Positions 58,383 to 64,000 of a stretch of DNA of 64,000 nt are shown here, piece after piece. A program made the translations under genes and the position numbers. Numbering within the stretch: the first letter of the stretch is position 1; every line of letters begins with the position of its first letter. Location of the stretch: NCBI RefSeq assembly GCF_003287875.1, contig NZ_QMKK01000020.1:1-64000 (forward strand), written 5' to 3'. The notes under the pieces were generated by a model. That model was not told where the DNA came from. It saw nothing but the letters and a program-made list of their open reading frames with translations, and did not search any database. The stretch comes from Martinezella tropici (GTDB lineage: Bacteria > Pseudomonadota > Alphaproteobacteria > Rhizobiales > Rhizobiaceae).

Positions 58383-58895
58383 TTAAAACTTGAGGATAGG
58401 GTCTTCCTGAGCCGCCTGGATCTCTTCCGGCATCCGCTCTATGGCGCGCAGATAGCTTTGTGCTGTTTTGTCCGGCGAACGTTTGCCCTGCTCCCAATTG
58501 CGGAGCGTTTCCAGATCGATGCCAAAGCGGAGCGCGAACTGCTCCTGAGTAAGGCCGAGTTTCTGGCGAATTTCCCTGACGTCGACCGGACGGACGGCGA
58601 TGGCCTTGACAACGAGCCCGGTCTCCTCCAGTTCGCGTGCGAGATCGCCCTGGCTTTCGACATGCGGGACGAGCATGGTTGCCTGCCCCTTTTCCATCGC
58701 TCGTTCGATAGCCTTCTTCGCCGCTAGCATGGACATCCCGCCTTTCACCAAGGCACGGACCGCAGAAATAGACCGAAACCCCTTTACGGGCTGGTCAAAA
58801 TGCAGGGATATCGCGACGGGTGAACCGGACTGGCCGCGGCTTACGTCCTCGACCGGCCCCAGTCGTTCGAACCGCTCCTTCAACGACGAGTTCAT
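58383..58895 (-). CDS. XRE-family HTH protein
   Basis: This is a protein of about 170 residues. The C-terminal part is a clear lambda-repressor-type HTH (VREIRQKLGLTQEQFALRFGIDLETLRNWEQGKRSPDKTAQSYLRAIERMPEEI, about residues 106-160), like HigA/MqsA-type antitoxins. The N-terminal part includes AVRALVKGGMSMLAAKKAIERAMEKGQATMLVPHVES, which resembles the non-DNA-binding half of this kind of regulator. ATG 58895 (MNSSLKERFERLG) overlaps the upstream gene by about 100 bp in another frame. A toxin-antitoxin-like or autoregulatory pair is possible; no classical toxin is recognised. Confidence 0.75.
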   Translation of the reverse strand: MNSSLKERFERLGPVEDVSRGQSGSPVAISLHFDQPVKGFRSISAVRALVKGGMSMLAAKKAIERAMEKGQATMLVPHVESQGDLARELEETGLVVKAIAVRPVDVREIRQKLGLTQEQFALRFGIDLETLRNWEQGKRSPDKTAQSYLRAIERMPEEIQAAQEDPILKF

Positions 58896-59145
58896 GGCAC
58901 TCCATTTCCTCCATGGCGATCTCCGCCAGATTCCTGAGCCGATGTGCTCCAAGGTCGTTCATTGAAATGTCCTCGCCCTGGATATGGAAACCGCGAAGAT
59001 AGAGTGCGCTCCCGATCATCTGAGGCTCAGCCATCACCGAGATCACACCGTCCGGCGTATGAATTTCAACCGTACATACAGGATGATATGTGATTTCATT
59101 CACAAAATGAAAGGCAACGTCCTTCTTCATCCATATCTTTTTCAT
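58795..59145 (-). CDS. Hypothetical protein overlapping the HTH gene
   Basis: This is a protein of about 116 residues of unknown function, from ATG 59145. The N-terminus, KKIWMKKDVAFHFVNEITYHPVCTVEIHTPDGVISVMAEPQMIG, looks beta-rich. The centre has LRNLAEIAMEEMECHELVVEGAVRTTGAGRGRKPRPVRFTRR, with a basic tail. The frame overlaps the following HTH gene by 101 bp, in a different reading frame. The overlap and order recall two-gene toxin-antitoxin modules whose first product is the toxin, but no toxin family is matched. In-frame upstream starts to 59169 exist. Confidence 0.6.
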   Translation of the reverse strand: MKKIWMKKDVAFHFVNEITYHPVCTVEIHTPDGVISVMAEPQMIGSALYLRGFHIQGEDISMNDLGAHRLRNLAEIAMEEMECHELVVEGAVRTTGAGRGRKPRPVRFTRRDIPAF

Positions 59146-59292
59146 AGGCCAATGACCGACCAAAATCAATATCTATACCATAGCGCTTATCAACCAGAGA
59201 GAGCGCGAATCGATACCACACCCTTAACGGGAGAAAGCTCAGAGGATTCGAAAAATTCAATAAAATGAGGATCCGTGTGAATATGTGGTGCT

Positions 59293-59943
59293 CTAAGCGC
59301 GGGGTCCTCGAATCCGAAGCCCGTCGACAAAAAGCTGTTCCAGATAGCGCGCGGCATCCTCGAAGCGCCCCTCGCCCGAATGCTCCGGCCCCAAGACCGC
59401 ACGCACCTGCACGTCGAAATCCGCATAATGCTGCGTGGTCGACCAGATCGAAAAGATCAGGTGGTAGGGATCGCACTTGGCGATTTTGCCAGCCTTTGCC
59501 CAGGCCCGGATGACCTCGGCCTTCTCGTCTACAAGGTCCTTCAGCGGCCCGCGCAGCTCGTCCTCCACATGCGGCGCGCCCTGCAACATCTCATTGGCGA
59601 AGAGTCGGCTTTCGCGTGGAAAATCGCGGGCCATTTCGAGCTTGCGGCGGATATAGGAGCGGATCTCGCTTTCTGGATCGCCGTTGGCATCGAAGGCGCG
59701 CAGCGGCTCCAGCCAGGTAAACAGCACCCGGTCGATCAGGGCCCGATGCATGGCCTCCTTGGTGCGGAAATAGTAAAGCAGATTGGGCTTCGACATGCCG
59801 GCGACTTCGGCGATCTGATCGATAGTCGAGCCACGAAAACCGCTGACGGAAAATACGTCCAGCGCGGCTTCCAGTATGATTTCCTCTTTCTCTTCCTGGA
59901 TACGGGTGCGGCGCTGCGTCTTGGCGGCTCTGGGGATGGCCAT
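59293..59943 (-). CDS. rutR: TetR-family pyrimidine regulator RutR
   Basis: This is a 216-residue TetR-family protein. The HTH is KEEIILEAALDVFSVSGFRGSTIDQIAEVAGMSKPNLLYYFRTKEAMHRALIDRVL (about residues 19-74). The C-terminal domain (DEKAEVIRAWAKAGKIAKCDPYHLIFSIWSTTQHYADFDVQVRAVLG) follows the RutR pattern. RutR senses uracil/thymine and in proteobacteria controls pyrimidine catabolism. It is divergent from the amidohydrolase-hydA operon, with a RutR-like palindrome between, and another near preT, so local autoregulation and control of the pathway are expected. Confidence 0.87.
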   Translation of the reverse strand: MAIPRAAKTQRRTRIQEEKEEIILEAALDVFSVSGFRGSTIDQIAEVAGMSKPNLLYYFRTKEAMHRALIDRVLFTWLEPLRAFDANGDPESEIRSYIRRKLEMARDFPRESRLFANEMLQGAPHVEDELRGPLKDLVDEKAEVIRAWAKAGKIAKCDPYHLIFSIWSTTQHYADFDVQVRAVLGPEHSGEGRFEDAARYLEQLFVDGLRIRGPRA

Positions 59944-60088
59944 GTGTGCTCTGTTTCTCCTTGAAATCCAAGCCTTTCGGCCGTGCCCTTATCCACCCTG
60001 CAGATGCATCGGATTTAGGCAATCACCTGAAATTTTATCGGAAATTTTCGTGCTTTTCGTCTTGAGCCGCGCCACGGAAGTTGTAATG

Positions 60089-60104
60089 TTTACCAATCGG
60101 TCAA
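60089..60104. promoter_or_regulatory. RutR-like operator
   Basis: TTTACCAATCGGTCAA matches TTGACCA-N2-TGGTCAA at 12 of 14 fixed positions. It lies between divergent rutR and the amidohydrolase gene. Confidence 0.7.
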
Positions 60105-60241
60105 ATTATCCGTCAGATGTTTCTTAAAGGCAACTGGGGATTTTCCGGGCGAGAAAAACAAGAGAACGCTCCGGATAGACCAATGGGAACAATCGGGCAT
60201 GCGCCTTGCGTGCGCCGGGACAAACAGGTGAGGATTGCATC

Positions 60242-61495
60242 ATGGTGGCAGCGCCAGGAGAAAACATGCGTATCAATGGCGACCGCCTTTGGGATACGCT
60301 GATGGACATGGCGAAGATCGGCCCCGGTATCGCCGGCGGCAATAATCGCCAAACCCTAACGGATGCCGATGCCGAGGGCCGCAGCCTTTTCAAGACCTGG
60401 TGTGACAAGGCCGGCATGACCGTCGGCGTCGACAAGATGGGCACGATGTTCGCCACCCGCGCCGGCACAGATCCGAATGCGCTGCCCGTCTATGTCGGCT
60501 CGCATCTTGATACCCAGCCGACCGGCGGCAAATATGACGGCGTCCTCGGCGTGCTCGCCGCGCTTGAGGTCGTGCGTACGATGAACGACCTCGGCATCAA
60601 GACCAAGCATCCGATCGTGGTCACCAATTGGGCCAACGAGGAAGGCGCGCGCTTCGCGCCCGCAATGCTTGCCTCCGGCGTCTTTGCCGGCGTGCATTCG
60701 CTGGAATTCGCCTATGGCCGCAAGGATCCGGACGGCAAGACCTACGGCGAGGAACTGAAGCGCATCGGCTGGCTCGGCGATGAAGAGGTCGGCGCCCGCA
60801 AGATGCATGCCTATTTCGAATATCACATCGAGCAAGGCCCGATCCTCGAAGCCGAGGACAAGACCATCGGCGTCGTCACGCACTGTCAGGGCTTGTGGTG
60901 GCTGGAATTCACGCTGACCGGCAAGGAAGCCCATACCGGGTCGACGCCGATGAATCTCCGCGTCAATGCCGGTCTTGCCATGTCCCGGATCGTCGAGATG
61001 GTGCAGAATGTGGCAATGGAAAATCAGCCTGGCGCCGTCGGCGGCGTCGGCCAGGTCTTCTTCTCGCCGAACTCGCGCAACGTTCTGCCCGGCAAAGTGG
61101 TCTTTACCGTCGACATCCGCACGCCCGACAAGGAAAAGCTCGATCGCATGCGCGCCAGGATCGAAGCGGAAGCGAAAGAGATCTGCGACACCCTCGGCGT
61201 CGGCTGCTCTGTGGAAGCCATTGGCCATTTCGAGCCGGTGACCTTCGACCCCAAGCTCGTCACCTCGGTGCGCAATGCGGCTGAAAAACTCGGCTACAGC
61301 CACATGAACATCATCTCCGGCGCCGGTCACGATGCCTGCTGGGCCGCCAAGGTCGCCCCCGCCACGATGGTCATGTGCCCCTGCGTCGGCGGCCTCTCGC
61401 ACAACGAGGCCGAAGAAATCTCAAAGGAATGGGCGACCGCCGGCGCGGATGTGCTGTTCCACGCAGTCGTCGAGACGGCCGAAATCGTGGCGTGA
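60242..61495 (+). CDS. Zn-dependent amidohydrolase (beta-ureidopropionase/N-carbamoyl-amino-acid hydrolase type)
   Basis: This is a metallohydrolase of the M20 family of about 417 residues (AllC/HyuC-like). It probably removes the carbamoyl group from N-carbamoyl-beta-alanine, the third step of reductive pyrimidine breakdown. Metal ligands are seen in VGSHLDTQPTGGKYDGVLGVLAALE (about residues 84-108), TNWANEEGARFAPAMLASGVFAG (about 124-146), GPILEAEDKTIGVVTHCQG and the dimer-contributed HTGSTPMNLRVNAG; the final His is in GGLSHNEAEE. ATG 60242 has GAGGA; ATG 60266 with AGGAGA is an alternative. hydA follows 47 bp later. Confidence 0.88.
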   Translation: MVAAPGENMRINGDRLWDTLMDMAKIGPGIAGGNNRQTLTDADAEGRSLFKTWCDKAGMTVGVDKMGTMFATRAGTDPNALPVYVGSHLDTQPTGGKYDGVLGVLAALEVVRTMNDLGIKTKHPIVVTNWANEEGARFAPAMLASGVFAGVHSLEFAYGRKDPDGKTYGEELKRIGWLGDEEVGARKMHAYFEYHIEQGPILEAEDKTIGVVTHCQGLWWLEFTLTGKEAHTGSTPMNLRVNAGLAMSRIVEMVQNVAMENQPGAVGGVGQVFFSPNSRNVLPGKVVFTVDIRTPDKEKLDRMRARIEAEAKEICDTLGVGCSVEAIGHFEPVTFDPKLVTSVRNAAEKLGYSHMNIISGAGHDACWAAKVAPATMVMCPCVGGLSHNEAEEISKEWATAGADVLFHAVVETAEIVA

Positions 61496-61542
61496 CCGCC
61501 ACGATTCCAGCATCGGAACCTAACACATCTGGAGCATACACC

Positions 61543-62997
61543 ATGAGCACAGTCATCAAGGGTGGAACCATCGTCACGGCCGACCTGACCTATAAGGCGG
61601 ATGTGAAGATCGAAGGCGGCAAGATCGTCGAAATCGGGCAGAATCTTTCGGGCAATGAAGTGCTCGATGCTTCCGGCTGCTATGTCATGCCCGGCGGCAT
61701 CGATCCGCACACGCATCTCGAAATGCCGTTCATGGGCACCTATTCCTCCGACGATTTCGAAAGCGGCACGCGTGCGGCCCTTGCCGGCGGCACGACGATG
61801 GTGGTGGATTTTGCGCTCCCCTCGCCCGGCCAGTCGCTGCTCGAAGCGCTGACCATGTGGGACAACAAGTCCACCCGCGCGAATTGCGACTATTCCTTCC
61901 ACATGGCGATCACCTGGTGGGGCGAGCAGGTCTTCAACGAGATGGAGGCTATCGTCCGCGACAAGGGCATCAACACCTTCAAGCACTTCATGGCCTATAA
62001 GGGCGCGCTGATGGTGGATGACGACGAGATGTTCTCCTCCTTCCAGCGCTGCGCCGAGCTCGGCGCATTGCCGCTCGTTCACGCCGAAAACGGCGACGTG
62101 GTCGCGCAGATGCAGGCAAAACTGCTGGCCGAAGGCAATAACGGCCCGGAAGCGCATGCCTATTCCCGCCCTGCGGAGGTCGAAGGCGAGGCAACGAACC
62201 GTGCCATCATGATCGCCGACATGGCGGGCTCGCCCGTCTATATCGTCCATACCTCCTGCGAACAGGCGCATGAAGCCATCCGCCGCGCCCGCCAGAAGGG
62301 CATGCGCGTCTATGGCGAGCCGCTGATCCAGCACCTGACTCTCGACGAAAGCGAATATGCCAATGCGGATTGGGATCATGCCGCCCGCCGCGTCATGTCG
62401 CCCCCCTTCCGCAACAAGCAGCATCAGGACAGCCTCTGGGCCGGCCTCGCCTCCGGCTCGCTGCAGGTGGTCGCGACTGACCACTGTGCGTTCACGACCG
62501 AGCAGAAGCGCTTCGGTCTCAACGACTTCACCAAGATCCCGAACGGGACCGGGGGACTCGAAGACCGCATGCCGATGCTCTGGACCCATGGCGTCAGCAC
62601 CGGCCGCCTGACGATGAACGAATTCGTCGCCGTCACCTCCACCAACATCGCCAAGATCCTTAACGTCTATCCGAAGAAGGGCGCGATCCTCGTCGGTGCC
62701 GATGCCGATATCGTCGTCTGGGATCCGAAGCGCTCGAAGACCATCACCGCCAAGACGCAGCAGTCGGCGATCGACTACAACGTCTTCGAGGGCAAGGAAG
62801 TCACCGGCCTGCCGCGCTATACTCTGACGCGAGGCGTCGTCGCCATCGAGGAAGGCACGGTGAAGACGAAGGAGGGCCATGGCGAGTTCGTCAGGCGCGA
62901 TCCCTTCACTGCCGTCAACCGGGCACTTTCGACCTGGAAAGAGGTCACCGCGCCGCGCAAGGTGCAGCGCAGCGGCATCCCCGCCAGCGGGGTATAA
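61543..62997 (+). CDS. hydA: Dihydropyrimidinase
   Basis: This is a 484-residue cyclic amidohydrolase that opens dihydrouracil/dihydrothymine to N-carbamoyl-beta-amino acids, step two of the pathway. Metal-binding motifs are GGIDPHTHLEMPF (about residues 53-65), the carboxylated lysine in FKHFMAYKGALM (about 145-156), LVHAENGDVVAQ (about 178-189), YIVHTSCEQAHEAIRRA (about 231-247) and ATDHCAFTTEQK (about 311-322). GGAGC lies upstream of ATG 61543. It is downstream of the ureidopropionase-type gene and under the same RutR-like control. Confidence 0.94.
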   Translation: MSTVIKGGTIVTADLTYKADVKIEGGKIVEIGQNLSGNEVLDASGCYVMPGGIDPHTHLEMPFMGTYSSDDFESGTRAALAGGTTMVVDFALPSPGQSLLEALTMWDNKSTRANCDYSFHMAITWWGEQVFNEMEAIVRDKGINTFKHFMAYKGALMVDDDEMFSSFQRCAELGALPLVHAENGDVVAQMQAKLLAEGNNGPEAHAYSRPAEVEGEATNRAIMIADMAGSPVYIVHTSCEQAHEAIRRARQKGMRVYGEPLIQHLTLDESEYANADWDHAARRVMSPPFRNKQHQDSLWAGLASGSLQVVATDHCAFTTEQKRFGLNDFTKIPNGTGGLEDRMPMLWTHGVSTGRLTMNEFVAVTSTNIAKILNVYPKKGAILVGADADIVVWDPKRSKTITAKTQQSAIDYNVFEGKEVTGLPRYTLTRGVVAIEEGTVKTKEGHGEFVRRDPFTAVNRALSTWKEVTAPRKVQRSGIPASGV

Positions 62998-63030
62998 GGC
63001 TTGGGCACGGCGCTTCGGCTCATCGGCCAC

Positions 63031-63135
63031 CTAGAGCAATTCCAGGAAAAGTGCGTAGCGGTTTTCCGTCCGGAATTGCGCAAAAACAAAAAGATGGAGC
63101 GTTTTCGCTATTCGAAGAAAAGCAAAATGGCTCTA
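63031..63135. repeat. Rhizobial dispersed intergenic repeat (about 105 bp)
   Basis: This is bounded by CTAGAGC and GCTCTA inverted ends. It has the layout AGAGCAATTCCAGGAAAA, GCGGTTTTCCGTCCGGAATTG, and a second arm with GAGCGTTTTCGCTATTCG. This is a well-known dispersed palindromic-type repeat of Rhizobium/Sinorhizobium genomes. The stop codon of the neighbouring cupin gene lies in its right end. Confidence 0.75.
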
Positions 63136-63546
63136 CCGCGGCACATACCGCTCCAGATCCGGCAGCAGGACGACGCTTTCCTGCTCGTTCGGATCGGTGC
63201 GGGCGATGACCGCTGTTGCCGGCCGATCGCTCAAGTTCGCGGGAAGATGCGGGACGCCGGCCGGAATATAGAACATCTCTCCCTCACGCACGACGACATG
63301 CTCTTCCAGCTCGTCGCCGAACCAGCAATGCGTCTCGCCGGAAATGGCGTAAATCGCCGTCTCGTGCGAGGCATGAAGATGCGCCTTGGCGCGGGCGCCC
63401 GGCGGTATCGTCAGGAGATGCATGCAGATCCCCGTCGAGCCCACTGTCTCGGCGGCAATCCCTTCGAAATAGTTGAGGCCCTGTTTTCCGGCATAGGTGT
63501 TGCCGGGCCGCACGATATGGCAGGTGGGCTTCGATGACAGACTCAT
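63133..63546 (-). CDS. Cupin-domain protein
   Basis: This is a 137-residue cupin with motif 1 KAHLHASHETAIYAISGETHCWFG (about residues 52-75, three His/Glu ligands) and motif 2 EGEMFYIPAGVPHLPANLSD (about 87-106). It lies between hydA and the ABC transporter start, convergent with hydA. Its stop codon is supplied by a dispersed rhizobial repeat, so the C-terminus (LERYVPR) may have been shifted by the repeat. The function is unknown; the neighbourhood suggests a link to pyrimidine or amide metabolism only weakly. Confidence 0.78.
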   Translation of the reverse strand: MSLSSKPTCHIVRPGNTYAGKQGLNYFEGIAAETVGSTGICMHLLTIPPGARAKAHLHASHETAIYAISGETHCWFGDELEEHVVVREGEMFYIPAGVPHLPANLSDRPATAVIARTDPNEQESVVLLPDLERYVPR

Positions 63547-63667
63547 GGCATTGCTCCCCTGGATCCAGCAGCAAGGCGTCCTCGCCTCTCAAAGCTGCAG
63601 CAATGCCAAGCAGGATAACACGCAATCCGCCCCAACCATGCGGCGAAATCAGGACTGGTAGGTGTTA

Positions 63668-64000
63668 ATGACGTCATCCGCTTCCTCCGTCGTCTCCGCG
63701 CGGAATCTCTGTCTCACCTACGATACGAATGACGGGCCGGTGCATGCGCTGAGCAATGTCGATCTCGACGTCCGCAAGGGTGATTTCGTCTCCTTCATCG
63801 GCCCCTCCGGCTGTGGAAAGACCACCTTCCTGCGGGTGATTGCCGATCTCGAGCGAAAGAGTTCAGGCGATATCAGCGTCAACGGCATGTCGCCGGAGGA
63901 AGCACGCAAGACCCGCGCCTATGGCTATGTCTTCCAGGCCGCGGCACTCTATCCCTGGCGCACGATCGAAAAGAACATCGCTCTACCGCTCGAAATCATG
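63668..64000 (+). CDS. ABC transporter ATP-binding protein (NitT/TauT type), cut by window end
   Basis: The first 111 codons of an ATPase gene that continues beyond the window. The start is MTSSASSVVSARNLCLTYDT; Walker A is IGPSGCGKTTFLRVIADLE (about residues 43-61), and the Q-loop is YGYVFQAAALYPWRTIEKNIALPLE (about 84-108), which is typical of SsuB/TauB/ThiZ-like importers. Next to hydA and rutR it probably belongs to an uptake system for pyrimidines or related nitrogen compounds, but the partner subunits are outside the window. Confidence 0.82.
   Translation, partial: MTSSASSVVSARNLCLTYDTNDGPVHALSNVDLDVRKGDFVSFIGPSGCGKTTFLRVIADLERKSSGDISVNGMSPEEARKTRAYGYVFQAAALYPWRTIEKNIALPLEIM

Noticed and set aside
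61327..63030. 567-codon minus-strand frame
   Set aside because: Antisense to dihydropyrimidinase, which has all metal-binding motifs; a mirror frame.

Overview
The window is chromosomal DNA of a Rhizobium-type alphaproteobacterium. Evidence for this is a RopA-type porin, an HmuP/HmuS/HmuTUV heme system, the PhyR-NepR-EcfG general stress response core, RutR/PreTA/HydA pyrimidine catabolism, ThuA-like and Gfo/Idh sugar genes, high GC, and a dispersed rhizobial intergenic repeat. Two hydroxylase genes of the ornithine-lipid-modifying type near 24-29 kb suggest a Rhizobium tropici-like lineage; this is an inference, not a proof. No rRNA, tRNA or CRISPR array was seen.

Layout. 0-1.3 kb: an IS481-family insertion sequence. 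1.5-4.7 kb: two small secreted proteins, the porin ropA and a cupin; the porin leader holds three direct repeats at exactly 11-bp spacing. 4.7-10.2 kb: acetyltransferase, LysR regulator divergent from an MFS exporter, an ECF42-type sigma factor with its YCII partner, and a VOC protein. 10.4-13.5 kb: an envelope group (PAP2 phosphatase, receiver-only response regulator, EptA phosphoethanolamine transferase). 13.5-23.4 kb: assorted metabolic and regulatory genes (cupin, luciferase-like oxidoreductase, RpiR regulator, COG4280 membrane protein, histidine phosphatase, phytanoyl-CoA dioxygenase-like protein with a divergent AraC regulator, MocR regulator divergent from a PNPOx-like protein, two acetyltransferases). 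23.5-29.1 kb: a lipid locus with a di-iron hydroxylase, a 1107-residue fusion of 2-oxoacid dehydrogenase E1 alpha + E1 beta + lipoyl domain + KAS III, and an Asp/Asn beta-hydroxylase-like protein (OlsC type). 29.4-31.4 kb: a fluoride-resistance operon (CLC-type antiporter + CrcB/Fluc) behind a probable fluoride riboswitch.

31.4-43.0 kb: methyltransferase, Gfo/Idh + ThuA-like pair, TetR-SMR pair, and a CUT1 sugar ABC transporter with an isomerase, a dehydrogenase and a divergent LacI regulator that share one palindromic operator. 43.1-51.0 kb: truncated hemoglobin, then a heme/iron block (IsdG-type monooxygenase, DUF2325 pair, TonB operon, hemP-hmuS-hmuTUV) with two TGA-N9-TCA iron boxes and a second shared motif. 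51.0-55.3 kb: general stress response block: a YqjD-like protein, a membrane protein, ecfG-nepR divergent from phyR, and an HWE-family kinase. EcfG-type promoters (GGAAC-N16/17-CGTT) precede almost every unit. One of them sits where there is no gene and reads into a roughly 120-nt transcript ending in an intrinsic terminator: a candidate stress-regulated small RNA with anti-Shine-Dalgarno loops. 55.6-64.0 kb: reductive pyrimidine catabolism (preT-preA, RutR, amidohydrolase, hydA) with two RutR-like operators, an overlapping HTH gene pair, a cupin, and the start of an ABC ATPase gene cut by the window edge.

The strongest candidates for undescribed biology are the EcfG-driven small RNA at about 55.19-55.31 kb, the E1-lipoyl-KAS III fusion enclosed by two lipid-hydroxylase-type genes, and the fluoride leader in which a small upstream ORF may couple the riboswitch to the antiporter.
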